Assembly: GCA_036490215.1 (NCBI GenBank)
Contig: DASXEH010000095.1
Location: 251,499 to 315,498, forward strand
Source: JASHSH01 sp036490215
GTDB lineage: Bacteria; Pseudomonadota; Alphaproteobacteria; Rhodospirillales; Magnetospirillaceae
DNA: 64,000 nt
Direction of reading: 5' to 3'
The number at the start of each line of letters is the position of its first letter. Position 1 is the first letter of the stretch. This document shows, piece by piece, positions 41,190-50,349 of the stretch. The notes under the pieces are model-generated. The model did not search any database, was not told the origin of the DNA, and was given only the letters and a program-made list of their open reading frames with translations. A program made the translations under genes and the position numbers.

Positions 41190-43046
41190 ATGGCCGAAGA
41201 GAAACGGGTCTTCCAGGCGGAAGTCAGCAAACTGCTCGAAATCGTGGTCAATTCGCTCTACAGCGAGAAGGAAGTCTTCCTTCGCGAATTGATCTCCAAC
41301 GCCTCCGATGCCTGTGACCGGTTGCGCTACGCGGCGCTCACCGAGCCAAGCCTCACCGAGGGTGGCGCTGATTTCCGTATCGTCATCACGCCCGACAAAA
41401 CAGCGCGCACGCTGACCATCGCGGATAATGGCATCGGTATGACCCATGACGAGCTGATCGAGAATCTCGGTACGATTGCACGCTCGGGTACTTCGGCGTT
41501 TCTCTCGCAGCTCTCGGGTGATGCGCGCAAGGATGTGGCGCTGATCGGCCAGTTCGGCGTCGGCTTCTATTCTGCCTTCATGGTCGCCGAAAAGGTCGAT
41601 GTCATCACGCGCAAGGCCGGCGAGACGCAAGGCTGGCGCTGGACCTCGGACGGCAAAGGCGAGTTTACCGTCAATCCAGACGAGTCGGCGCAGCGCGGCG
41701 CGCGCATCGTTCTGCAGTTGCGCGCCGGCGAAGACGAGTTCCTCGAACCCTATCGCCTACAGACGATCGTCAAAACCTATTCCGATCACATTGCGCTGCC
41801 CGTGGTCCTGGTCGAAGACGGAAAGGAAGAGACGGTCAACTCTGCGTCTGCGTTGTGGACGCGGCCGCGCAACGAGATCACCGAAGAGCAGTATAAGGAA
41901 TTCTATCGTCACAGCGGGCATGCCTTCGACGATCCATGGCTGACCATCCACTACAAGGCCGAAGGCGCGATCGAATACACCGGTCTGCTCTTCGTGCCGA
42001 GCAGCAAGCCGTTTGATCTCTTCGACCCCGGCCGCAAGCAGCATGTGCGCCTCTATGTGCGCCGCGTCTTCATCACCGGCGATACCGAAGGTCTGTTGCC
42101 GCCTTATCTGCGTTTCGTGCGCGGCGTGGTCGACAGCCAGGATCTACCGCTCAATGTCAGCCGCGAAATGCTGCAGACGAGTCCGGTGCTCGCCAAGATG
42201 CGCACCGGCTTGGTCAAACGCGTGCTCGGCGATCTGAAGAAGAAGGCCGACGACGCAGCGGATGATTATCTGACGACCTTCTGGCCGAATTTCGGCGCGG
42301 TGCTGAAGGAAGGCATCTACGAAGATTTTGAGCGCCGCGACGATCTGCTCGATCTCTGCCGTTTCGCGACCACGGTCGGCGACAAGCTGACCAGCCTCGC
42401 CGATTACGTCTCGCGGATGAAGTCGGGCCAGGATGCGATCTATACGATCTCGGGCGACGATGTGGCGGCGCTGCGCAACAGCCCGCAGCTGGAGGGCTTC
42501 ATCGCCAAGGGCGTCGAAGTGCTGCTGCTCTCCGATCCGATCGACGAGTTCTGGCCTCAGGCTGTCAGCGCTTACAAGGAAAAGTCGTTCAAATCGGTGA
42601 ATCAGGCCGGCGCGGACCTGTCGAAGATCGAAGCCCCCGCCGATGCCGATCAGAAACCCGAAACGCCGGCCACAGATATCGCGCCGCTGATCGAGGCGGT
42701 GAAGACGGCGTTGGGCGAGGCGGTGAAGGACGTGCGGGCCTCGGCGCGGCTGACCACCAGCGCGGTTTGCCTCGTTGCCGACGACGGCGATATGAGTATT
42801 CATCTTGAGCGCTTGCTGCGCAAGAATCGCGGCACCGATCCAGGCAAGGCGACGCGCATTCTCGAACTCAATCCGACTCACCCGCTGATCACGCGGCTCG
42901 CCGGTCTCGCCAAGGACGGCGGCGACAAGGTCACCGATGCGGCCTGGCTGCTGTTCGATCAGGCGCGCGTCGTCGAAGGTGAACCGCCCAGCGATCCCGC
43001 TGCTTTCGCGCGGCGTCTCGCGGCGGCACTCGAAAGGGCGTTCTGA
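41190..43046 (+). CDS. htpG: Molecular chaperone HtpG (Hsp90)
   Basis: A 618-residue ATP-dependent chaperone. The N-terminal GHKL ATPase is plain: FLRELISNASDACDRLRY (catalytic Glu and Asn), DNGIGM, and GTIARSGTSAF, then the lid GQFGVGFYSAFM. Middle-domain SREMLQTSPVLAKM and a Hsp90 C-terminal dimer domain follow. The start is ATG 41190 (MAEEKRVFQAEVSKL). RidA starts one base after its stop. Soluble cytosolic protein of normal length. Confidence 0.96.
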   Translation: MAEEKRVFQAEVSKLLEIVVNSLYSEKEVFLRELISNASDACDRLRYAALTEPSLTEGGADFRIVITPDKTARTLTIADNGIGMTHDELIENLGTIARSGTSAFLSQLSGDARKDVALIGQFGVGFYSAFMVAEKVDVITRKAGETQGWRWTSDGKGEFTVNPDESAQRGARIVLQLRAGEDEFLEPYRLQTIVKTYSDHIALPVVLVEDGKEETVNSASALWTRPRNEITEEQYKEFYRHSGHAFDDPWLTIHYKAEGAIEYTGLLFVPSSKPFDLFDPGRKQHVRLYVRRVFITGDTEGLLPPYLRFVRGVVDSQDLPLNVSREMLQTSPVLAKMRTGLVKRVLGDLKKKADDAADDYLTTFWPNFGAVLKEGIYEDFERRDDLLDLCRFATTVGDKLTSLADYVSRMKSGQDAIYTISGDDVAALRNSPQLEGFIAKGVEVLLLSDPIDEFWPQAVSAYKEKSFKSVNQAGADLSKIEAPADADQKPETPATDIAPLIEAVKTALGEAVKDVRASARLTTSAVCLVADDGDMSIHLERLLRKNRGTDPGKATRILELNPTHPLITRLAGLAKDGGDKVTDAAWLLFDQARVVEGEPPSDPAAFARRLAAALERAF

Positions 43047-43047
43047 G

Positions 43048-43437
43048 ATGAGCGATCGTCAACTGGTCAGCTCGGGCTCGCCGCTCGAACCCGATATCGG
43101 CTTCTCGCGCGCCGTGCGCGTCGGCAATTACATCGTCGTCGCTGGAACTGCACCGATCGCTGCGGGTGGCGGCACGGCGGGCAAGGGCGATGTCTATGCC
43201 CAGACCAAACGCTGCCTCGAGATCGCGGTGAAGGCGATCACCGATGCCGGCGGTTCGGCGCTGCATGTCACTCGTACGCGGATGATGCTGACCGATATGA
43301 CGAAATGGCGTGAGGCGGCCCGGGCCCATGGCGAGTATTTTCGCGATGTCCGCCCTGCCTGCACCTTCATGCAGGTGAGCGGCTTCATCGATCCCGATTG
43401 GCTGATCGAAATCGAGGTCGACGCCATCATCGCCTGA
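43048..43437 (+). CDS. RidA/YjgF-family protein
   Basis: A 129-residue member of the RidA superfamily, which as trimers deaminate reactive enamine/imine intermediates. GNYIVVAGTAPIA and DVYAQTKRCLEIAVKAITDA are typical; the key Arg is in TRTRMMLTDM near residue 78. It reads from one base after htpG and probably is on its transcript. The exact subgroup cannot be set. Confidence 0.87.
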   Translation: MSDRQLVSSGSPLEPDIGFSRAVRVGNYIVVAGTAPIAAGGGTAGKGDVYAQTKRCLEIAVKAITDAGGSALHVTRTRMMLTDMTKWREAARAHGEYFRDVRPACTFMQVSGFIDPDWLIEIEVDAIIA

Positions 43438-43472
43438 TTACGAACGAAACCAAGGCGTTCGACATTCCCCTG

Positions 43473-43488
43473 TGTGATCTCGATCACA
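43473..43488. promoter_or_regulatory. CRP-type palindrome upstream of the LysR gene
   Basis: TGTGA-TCTCGA-TCACA is a perfect match to the symmetric CRP consensus and reads as a 16-base palindrome. It lies 110 bases before the LysR start, in the 160-base gap after ridA. Confidence 0.65.
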
Positions 43489-43597
43489 GATGGCGTTTTC
43501 ATCAATCAATTTTCTTGATGATGCGCTGCACATGCGCTAAAAGTCGGGTAATTTCCTTACTCTAGCCGTGGGGGCGGCTGGTGCTGGCCCCAGTCAG

Positions 43598-44455
43598 ATG
43601 AATATCGATCTCGCCCGCACCTTCCTGGAAATAGCCGAGACCGGCAATTTCAACAAAGCCGCCGACCGTCTCGATGTGACTCAGTCGACTGTCAGCATGC
43701 GCATCAAGGCTCTCGAGGACGAACTCGGGCGGCCTCTGTTCAAGCGCGGCAAGGCAGGCACCGAGTTGACTCAGGCCGGGCAGCAATTCCGCCGCTATGC
43801 CTCGACCCTCGTGCGCGTCTGGGAACAGGCGCGGCATGAAGTGGCGCTGCCGCCGGGCTATCGCGCGGTGCTCACCGTGGGCGGGCAGTTCTCACTGTGG
43901 GATCGGCTGCTGCTGCGCTGGATTCCCTGGATGCGCACCGAGATGCCGAATGTGGCGCTGCGTGTCGAAGTCGGTCTGTCTGATGGATTGATGCGTCAGC
44001 TCGCCGAGGGACTGATCGATCTCGCGGTGATGTACACGCCGCAGAACCGGCCGGGCTTCGTCACCCTGCGTCTGCTCGAAGAACATCTGGTGATGGTCTC
44101 GACCGCGCCGCGCGATGTGAAGCAGTGGGACGGAACCTATGTTTTCGTCGATTGGGGTCCGGAATACCGCCAGGCCCATGCCCAGGCCTTCCCCGACCAA
44201 CCGACTCAGTCGGTCTCGGTCAGCTTAGGCGCACTCGGCTTGCAGCACATTCTTGCCAATGGTGGCTTCGGCTACTTCCCGATGCGCGTGGTGCGGCCGT
44301 ATCTGCAATCGGGCACGCTCCATCGCGTAACCAATGCGCCCGAATTCCGCCGTCCCGCCTATATCGCCTATCCGGCGGAAGACGAGCAGGCAGAATGGCT
44401 GCTGACCGCGGTGCGCGGTCTGCGCCATGTCGCTTCCCTCGATGCCGAAGACTGA
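43598..44455 (+). CDS. LysR-family transcriptional regulator
   Basis: A 285-residue regulator. Residues 3-62 are the winged helix (ARTFLEIAETGNFNKAADRL, TQSTVSMRIKALEDELG), followed by the substrate-binding domain. It stands alone, with no divergent metabolic gene to hint at its target; the CRP-like site upstream may control it. ATG 43598 is chosen because the LysR domain starts there. Confidence 0.9.
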   Translation: MNIDLARTFLEIAETGNFNKAADRLDVTQSTVSMRIKALEDELGRPLFKRGKAGTELTQAGQQFRRYASTLVRVWEQARHEVALPPGYRAVLTVGGQFSLWDRLLLRWIPWMRTEMPNVALRVEVGLSDGLMRQLAEGLIDLAVMYTPQNRPGFVTLRLLEEHLVMVSTAPRDVKQWDGTYVFVDWGPEYRQAHAQAFPDQPTQSVSVSLGALGLQHILANGGFGYFPMRVVRPYLQSGTLHRVTNAPEFRRPAYIAYPAEDEQAEWLLTAVRGLRHVASLDAED

Positions 44456-44488
44456 TCTTCCCCGCCGCGTCGTTCGCGCGACTTAACG

Positions 44489-44698
44489 TCAGCGCGATTT
44501 GCGGGCCAGTTTGGCGCGCGCCTCGCCCAGCACCTTCACCAAGTTGCTGCGCTCGATTCCATCGCTCGCCATCAGCCGGCGGGTGATCGGATCGTCGATG
44601 AGCTCACGCAATCTCGGCTCATTATTGATCCGCGATAGATCGATGGTCGGATCAAAGAACTTCACGCGTGCGAGTCTCTCTTCTGCCAGGTTCGCCAT
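44489..44698 (-). CDS. Small conserved-looking protein of unknown function
   Basis: A 69-residue soluble, helical, basic protein (MANLAEERLARVKFFDPTID; then RLRELIDDPITRRLMASDGI). It shows sensible coding composition and normal stop, and is convergent with the LysR gene. No family recognised. The long upstream extension to 44797 is less protein-like, so I use ATG 44698. Confidence 0.6.
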   Translation of the reverse strand: MANLAEERLARVKFFDPTIDLSRINNEPRLRELIDDPITRRLMASDGIERSNLVKVLGEARAKLARKSR

Positions 44699-44868
44699 GA
44701 TGGGGCCTCCCCTCGTCATTGCGATGCTGCGATGGAAGAAGCGTAACACGCGTGCGTCTCTCGTCTGAAGAACAGAGAGACTAATTTCGTGTTTCAAAAT
44801 ATGTATAGAAAGGCGCTGCGGCAGTGGGACTTAGCGAATTTCGCCGCAGCGCGGCATGATGACTTTGC

Positions 44869-44884
44869 TGTGACTGCGATCACA
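44869..44884. promoter_or_regulatory. CRP-type palindrome between the small ORF and the formyltransferase-like gene
   Basis: TGTGA-CTGCGA-TCACA matches the CRP consensus in all ten fixed positions. It lies 171 bases upstream of the small ORF start and just after the 3' end of the formyltransferase-like gene, the only promoter-bearing direction being toward the small ORF. Confidence 0.6.
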
Positions 44885-44906
44885 CAGTGCGCGTAAAGCG
44901 TTTGCG

Positions 44907-45587
44907 TCAGACGCGTGTTTTGTCAGGCGGCGCGTAGCGGAACGGCGCTTTGTGGATCCAAACAGTGGGCACAGAAATCCCATCGCCATCGCCGAAACCG
45001 CGAATACGGCGGCGCAACTCCGCTTCATCGATGGTCGGCGGGATATCGCACATATCGGCGTAGAGCGCGCGCGTGCAGCGCCGCGAACCCCAAGTCTCCG
45101 GCAAGGTCGGCAAAGCACCGGGCAGGGTGGTCAAGGCTTTGGCGAGACGCCGCACAATCCCCAGCATGCTCAGATATGCCGCGCGCGCGAGATCGTTGCG
45201 CGTTGCGCCGTCGGGCACGGGGAAGAGATCGACGGCGATGATGCCGCCATTGCCGTTCTGCCCCGTGATCGAATGCGCAGTGGCGCCGAATTCCTTGGCG
45301 CCGTCGTAAATGGCAAACGCGGCCGGCATCCATCCGGGATAAGCAGACGAGCCGGAATGCAGATTATAGGCGCCGTGACCCAGCCCGCTCAGCATCTGTG
45401 CGGGTATCGCCTGATCAATATTGAACGTGAGCAAGCGCGCATTCGGCAGGATCGCGGCCTCGACCGTGTCGAGTTTGGCGACATCGTTGTAGTGACGGAT
45501 GTCGAGTTTCGGCGCTTCGGCGCGCAGCGTGGCGGTCAGGAAGGCCCGCTCGACCTCGTCGGACACCAATAAGACATGGTCGAGCAT
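44907..45587 (-). CDS. Formyltransferase-fold protein
   Basis: A 226-residue protein whose middle follows methionyl-tRNA/sugar N-formyltransferases: AYNLHSGSSAYPGWMPAAFA near residues 87-106 has the Asn and His of the N-x-H-P/S signature, and KEFGATAHSIT follows as in the family. The Asp that completes the catalytic triad seems replaced (NGNGGII instead of D-x-G-x-I), so catalysis is uncertain. ATG 45587 has AGGAGCGG upstream. It lies 37 bases after aconitase on the same strand. Confidence 0.7.
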   Translation of the reverse strand: MLDHVLLVSDEVERAFLTATLRAEAPKLDIRHYNDVAKLDTVEAAILPNARLLTFNIDQAIPAQMLSGLGHGAYNLHSGSSAYPGWMPAAFAIYDGAKEFGATAHSITGQNGNGGIIAVDLFPVPDGATRNDLARAAYLSMLGIVRRLAKALTTLPGALPTLPETWGSRRCTRALYADMCDIPPTIDEAELRRRIRGFGDGDGISVPTVWIHKAPFRYAPPDKTRV

Positions 45588-45624
45588 GACCGCTCCTAAT
45601 TGAAATCGTGAACTGCGCGGACGC

Positions 45625-48306
45625 TTACGCGACCAAGCCGCGCAGCACGTATTTCAGGATGCCGCCGTGACGGTAGTAGTCGACCTCGTCCAGCGTGTCG
45701 ATGCGACACAGCGCGACGAAGGTCGTCTGCTTGCCGTCGGCGCGCGTGACCGAAACCGTCACGTCCTGGCGCGGCTTGATCCCCGCCGACAGGCCGACGA
45801 TGTCGAAGGTCTCGGTGCCGTCGAGGCCGAGGCTCTTGCGATCCGTGCCCGGCTTGAACTGCAGCGGCAGGATGCCCATGCCGACTAGGTTCGAGCGATG
45901 GATGCGCTCGAAGCTTTCGGCGATCACGGCTTTCACGCCCAGCAGCATTGTGCCCTTCGCCGCCCAGTCGCGCGATGAGCCGGTGCCGTATTCCTTCCCG
46001 GCCACCACCACCAGCGGCGTGCCTTCGGCCTTGTATTTCATCGCCGCGTCGTAGATCGACAGCGGATCGCCGGCTCCCTTGTACTTGGTTACGCCGCCTT
46101 CGACGCCCGGCACCATTTCGTTCTTGATACGGACATTGGCGAAGGTGCCGCGCGTCATCACGTCATCATTGCCGCGCCGCGCGCCATAGCTGTTGAAGTC
46201 GGCTGGGCGCACCTGATAGCTGACCAGGAACTGGCCGGCGGGGCTGCTCGCCTTGATATTGCCAGCCGGGCTGATGTGGTCGGTGGTGATCGAGTCGGAC
46301 AACAGCGCCAGCAGGCGTGCGCCTTTGATATCGGAAAAGCCTTTCGGCGCTTCCTTGGTCAGGCCTTCGAAATAGGGCGGGTTCTTCACATAGGTCGAAT
46401 GGCCGTCCCATTTGTAGGTCTGGCCCGAGGGAAATTGAACCGCGCGCCACTGCGCCGGACCCTCGAACACATTGGCGTAGCGCGTGCGGTACATTTCGCG
46501 CGTCACGTTCTTTGCCATCGCCGCCGAGACTTCGGCATTGCTTGGCCAGATGTCCTTCAGGTAGACCGGCTTGCCATCCTTGCCCGTGCCCAAAGGCTCA
46601 GTCGACAGATCCATATTCATCGTGCCGGCGATCGCATAGGCGACGACGAGGGGCGGCGAGGCGAGGTAGTTTGCCTTCACCTGCGGGCTGATACGGCCTT
46701 CGAAGTTGCGGTTGCCCGAGAGCACCGCGGCCACCACGAGACCGTTGCCATCTACTGCTTCGACGATCGGCTCATCGAGCGGACCGGAATTGCCGATGCA
46801 GGTGGTGCAGCCGAAGCCGGCCAGATTGAAGCCGAGCGCGTCGAGCGCCGTTTGTACGCCGGCGGCCTTCAGATAGTCCTCGACCACCTGCGAGCCCGGG
46901 GCCAGCGAGGTCTTCACCCAGGGCTTGCGTGTCAGGCCTTTTTCGACGGCCTTCTGCGCCAGCAGGCCGGCAGCCAGCATCACGCCCGGATTCGAGGTGT
47001 TGGTGCAGGACGTGATCGCGGCGATAACCACATCGCCATTGCCGATCGCGCCGCGCCCGTCGGAAATTTTCACCTTCTTGTCGACCGTCGCGCCGGGCGT
47101 GATCGTCGGCAGCGCGTCGGCGAAGCCCTGCTTCGCCTTGTCCAGCGCGACACGATCCTGCGGCCGCTTCGGCCCGGCGAGTGACGGCTCGACGGTGCCA
47201 AGATCGAGTTCGAGCGTATCCGTGAAGACCGGGTCGGCGCTCTTCGCGTCGCGCCACATGCCCTGGGCCTTGGCATAGGCTTCAACCAGTTTGATGCGCG
47301 CGGTTTCGCGGCCCGTCAGTTCGAGATAGCGCAGGGTTTCCTGATCGACCGGGAAGAAACCGCAGGTGGCGCCGTATTCGGGCGCCATGTTCGCAATCGT
47401 CATACGGTCGGTCGTCGCCATGTGATCAAGGCCCGGGCCGAAGAACTCGACGAATTTGCCGACCACGCCTTTCTTGCGCAGCATCTGGGTCACGGTCAGC
47501 ACGACGTCGGTGGCGGTTACGCCTTCCTTGGCACTACCGACCAGTTTGAAGCCGACGACCTCGGGAATCAGCATCGAGGTGGGCTGGCCCAGCATGCAGG
47601 CCTCGGCTTCGATACCGCCCACGCCCCAGCCCAGCACGGCCAAGCCGTTCACCATGGTGGTGTGGCTGTCGGTGCCGACCAGCGTGTCGGGATAGGCCAC
47701 TTCGTCATTGCCGTCTTTTGCGCTCCAGACGACCTGAGCCAGGTATTCGCAGTTCACCTGATGGCAGATGCCGGTGCCGGGCGGCACTACGCGGAAATTG
47801 TCGAACGCGGTTTGGCCCCAGCGCAGGAAGGCATAGCGTTCGCCGTTGCGCTCGAATTCCTTCTCGATGTTCTTAGCCAGTGCGTCGGGCGAGGCGTAAT
47901 AGTCCACCATCACCGAATGGTCGATCACCAGATCGACGGGCGAAAGCGGGTTGACCTTGGTCGGGTTGCCGCCGAGCGCCACGACCGCATCGCGCATCGC
48001 CGCCAGATCGACCACGGCCGGAACGCCGGTGAAGTCCTGCATCAGCACGCGCGCCGGGCGGTATGCGATCTCTTTTTCGGCCTTGCCGTGATTGCCGAGC
48101 CAGGCGCCGATCGCTTTCACATCGTCGACCGTCACCGTGCGCCCATCTTCCCAGCGCAACAGGTTCTCAAGCAACACCTTGAGTGAGTAGGGCAGGCGGG
48201 CGACATCGCCCACACCGGCCTTCGCGGCCGCGTCGAGGCTGTAATAGGTGTATTTGCGCCCGTCGACGTCCAGCGTGCGGCGTGCCTTCAGCGTGTCCTG
48301 GCCCAT
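45625..48306 (-). CDS. acnA: Aconitate hydratase A
   Basis: An 893-residue TCA-cycle enzyme, citrate to isocitrate, also of the IRP1/AcnA type. The [4Fe-4S] ligands are in ITSCTNTSNP and GCTTCIGNSGPL; GTDSHTTMVNGLAVLGWGVG and the C-terminal swivel part (YGTGSSRDWAAKGT) are clear. ATG 48306 is preceded by AGGAGAGG. acnA opposite ccmA is a common alphaproteobacterial arrangement. In the 205-base gap both promoters must lie. Confidence 0.96.
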   Translation of the reverse strand: MGQDTLKARRTLDVDGRKYTYYSLDAAAKAGVGDVARLPYSLKVLLENLLRWEDGRTVTVDDVKAIGAWLGNHGKAEKEIAYRPARVLMQDFTGVPAVVDLAAMRDAVVALGGNPTKVNPLSPVDLVIDHSVMVDYYASPDALAKNIEKEFERNGERYAFLRWGQTAFDNFRVVPPGTGICHQVNCEYLAQVVWSAKDGNDEVAYPDTLVGTDSHTTMVNGLAVLGWGVGGIEAEACMLGQPTSMLIPEVVGFKLVGSAKEGVTATDVVLTVTQMLRKKGVVGKFVEFFGPGLDHMATTDRMTIANMAPEYGATCGFFPVDQETLRYLELTGRETARIKLVEAYAKAQGMWRDAKSADPVFTDTLELDLGTVEPSLAGPKRPQDRVALDKAKQGFADALPTITPGATVDKKVKISDGRGAIGNGDVVIAAITSCTNTSNPGVMLAAGLLAQKAVEKGLTRKPWVKTSLAPGSQVVEDYLKAAGVQTALDALGFNLAGFGCTTCIGNSGPLDEPIVEAVDGNGLVVAAVLSGNRNFEGRISPQVKANYLASPPLVVAYAIAGTMNMDLSTEPLGTGKDGKPVYLKDIWPSNAEVSAAMAKNVTREMYRTRYANVFEGPAQWRAVQFPSGQTYKWDGHSTYVKNPPYFEGLTKEAPKGFSDIKGARLLALLSDSITTDHISPAGNIKASSPAGQFLVSYQVRPADFNSYGARRGNDDVMTRGTFANVRIKNEMVPGVEGGVTKYKGAGDPLSIYDAAMKYKAEGTPLVVVAGKEYGTGSSRDWAAKGTMLLGVKAVIAESFERIHRSNLVGMGILPLQFKPGTDRKSLGLDGTETFDIVGLSAGIKPRQDVTVSVTRADGKQTTFVALCRIDTLDEVDYYRHGGILKYVLRGLVA

Positions 48307-48511
48307 TGATCCCTCTCCTGGAGGTGTGCGGCTGTAGCTTTTGGCGGCTCCCGACCGCCTGCTGCGAATTGTATGCAGCAACCGCTATTTTTCCACGAAA
48401 TCGGCGCTGATCCAAGGGACTAGAGTTGCAGGCCAGCCTTCCGCAATTGATTGTCCCGGTTTCGACACGAAGACCGTTTCTGGGGACCGTTTCCGGGCTA
48501 AGGTCCCGCCC

Positions 48512-49180
48512 ATGGGGGCAATGGAACCGACTCACAGCTTTACGGGCGCAGCCCTGGCCTGTCGGCGTGGCGGGCGGTTGGTCTTTGCCGGGCTCGATTT
48601 TGCGCTGGCGGCCGGCCAAGCCCTGGTTTTGCGCGGCCCTAACGGGTCGGGGAAATCGAGCCTGCTGCGCCTGATGGCCGGGCTGATCCGGGCCGAAGCG
48701 GGCGTTCTGGCCTGGGATGGGCAGGATGCGCTCGACGACCGCGAGACCCATGCCGGCCGGCTGCATTTTGTCGGCCATCTCGACGGGACCAAGCTGGCGC
48801 TGACCGTGGCCGAGAATATCCAATTCTGGGCCCGACTGCGCGGGATGACGCTGGATATGGCGGCTTTAACCACGATCATCGAGCCACTCCGTTTGATGCG
48901 GCTGGCAGCCGTCCCCGCGCGGCTCCTCTCCGCCGGCCAGCGGCGGCGTCTGGCCCTGACGCGGCTGATCGCGGCCCCGGCACCGCTCTGGCTGCTCGAC
49001 GAGCCCTCGGTCGGGCTTGATGACGAATCGCTGGCCGCGTTCGAAACCCTGCTGGCCGCGCATCGTGCTGGGGGCGGCATGGTCGTTGCGGCCACCCACA
49101 CCGCCATTGCCTTGCCCGAGGCGCGGGAACTGCGGCTCGATGCCTTCGCCCGCGGTGCCGATCTGGATTTGATCGCATGA
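48512..49180 (+). CDS. ccmA: Cytochrome c maturation ABC ATPase CcmA
   Basis: A 222-residue ATPase of the CcmAB(CD) complex, which uses ATP to release heme-loaded CcmE for cytochrome c assembly. Walker A is GPNGSGKSS near residue 41, signature LSAGQRRRL and Walker B WLLDEPSVGLD are typical, the latter two in the form found in CcmA. ATG 48512 or 48521 may be the start; the second has GGGGGCA before it. Stop overlaps ccmB (ATGA). Confidence 0.92.
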   Translation: MGAMEPTHSFTGAALACRRGGRLVFAGLDFALAAGQALVLRGPNGSGKSSLLRLMAGLIRAEAGVLAWDGQDALDDRETHAGRLHFVGHLDGTKLALTVAENIQFWARLRGMTLDMAALTTIIEPLRLMRLAAVPARLLSAGQRRRLALTRLIAAPAPLWLLDEPSVGLDDESLAAFETLLAAHRAGGGMVVAATHTAIALPEARELRLDAFARGADLDLIA

Positions 49181-49842
49181 CCGCGTTCTGGGCCGTATTG
49201 CGTCATGACCTGCGGCTGATCCTGCGCCAGGGCGCCGATGGGTTGCTGGTGCTGGGTTTCTTCGTCATGGCCACGGCGATGTTTCCCTTTGCCATCGGTC
49301 CCGATGCCGGCGTGTTGATGCCGATCGCCGCGGGCGTGCTGTGGGTCTGTGCGCTGTTTGCCGCGACCTTGTCCCTCGAGCGTCTATTCCTGGCGGACTA
49401 TGAAGACGGCACGCTTGAGCTTCTGGCCCTCACGCCGGCGCCGCTCGAAGTGCTGGTTCTGGCCAAGGCCGCCGCCCATTGGATCGTGACCGGTGTGCCG
49501 CTGCTGATCGTCGCGCCGATGATGGGCATGCTGCTCAATCTCCCAGCCACCGCGCATATGGCGCTGTTCATCGCGATGCTCCTGGGCATGCCGACGCTAA
49601 GCCTATTGGGTGCGGTCGGCTCGGCGCTGGTTCTGGGCGCGCGCCGCGGTGGCATGCTCCTGACCCTGCTGCTCCTGCCGCTGACCTTGCCTGTCCTGAT
49701 CTTCGGCGCGGCGGCGGTCGAGGCGGCCCAAGCCGGACGGCCCTGGAGCAGCGAGGTCACGGCGTTGGGGGGCTTCCTGATCGCGGCGCTGGTTCTGACC
49801 CCCTGGGCTGCTGCTGCCGCCCTGCGGCAAGCCCTTGATTAA
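49177..49842 (+). CDS. ccmB: Cytochrome c maturation permease CcmB
   Basis: A 221-residue inner-membrane protein with six TM helices (LLVLGFFVMATAMFPFAIGP, MPIAAGVLWVCALFAATLSL and so on), the membrane partner of CcmA. The stretch SLERLFLADYEDGTLELLAL after helix 2 is the CcmB hallmark. ccmC, normally next, is not found here: 115 bases later a different gene starts. The rest of the ccm genes must be elsewhere. Confidence 0.92.
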   Translation: MTAFWAVLRHDLRLILRQGADGLLVLGFFVMATAMFPFAIGPDAGVLMPIAAGVLWVCALFAATLSLERLFLADYEDGTLELLALTPAPLEVLVLAKAAAHWIVTGVPLLIVAPMMGMLLNLPATAHMALFIAMLLGMPTLSLLGAVGSALVLGARRGGMLLTLLLLPLTLPVLIFGAAAVEAAQAGRPWSSEVTALGGFLIAALVLTPWAAAAALRQALD

Positions 49843-49957
49843 CCTTAGGTCTCACCGCATCAAGAAAATATAAAGGAAAATCAGAGCTTTATTGTCGCGC
49901 CGTTGTTACTCGCAGCCAATGGGAGTAAACAACCCCGCCGCAATTTGAGGGGATATC

Positions 49958-50344
49958 GTGCCGGCATCTGAAGACGCGCCGCTACGGGAAGTCGATCTGT
50001 CTGAACTCGAAGCGCGCTGCAAGGCGGCCACACCAGGCCCCTGGAAAGTGCTCAGCGATCCTGACGTTGCCTGCTCCTGGCTGAATGCCGACCAGGAAGA
50101 GGATCAGGCTGCGATCGCCCTGTTCGACTATCGGCCGCCCGAAGCCAACTTGGCCAATGCCCAATTCTCCATGCAGGCGCGTGAAGACGTACCGCGCCTG
50201 ATCGCCGAGGTGCGCGCTCTGCGTGGCCGCGTGCGTGAGCTGCTGGAAGCCAACGGCAAGGAAGTTGAACGTCGCACCCAGGCGACCCGCGAGCGCGACG
50301 AGGCCCTGGCCAAACTCGGACCGACCGACAAGGCGAAGGGCTGA
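49958..50344 (+). CDS. Small protein with phage Ea22-like motif
   Basis: A 128-residue soluble protein with GTG start after TTGAGGGG. It contains ELEARCKAATPGPWKV near residues 15-30 and FSMQAREDVPRLIAEVRALR near 70-89, the two blocks that mark Ea22-like proteins of phages, and a C-terminal coiled-coil-like basic/acidic helix. Its role is unknown. It lies 6 bases before the KimA-like permease gene, so they share a transcript. Confidence 0.65.
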   Translation: MPASEDAPLREVDLSELEARCKAATPGPWKVLSDPDVACSWLNADQEEDQAAIALFDYRPPEANLANAQFSMQAREDVPRLIAEVRALRGRVRELLEANGKEVERRTQATRERDEALAKLGPTDKAKG

Positions 50345-50349
50345 TCGCT

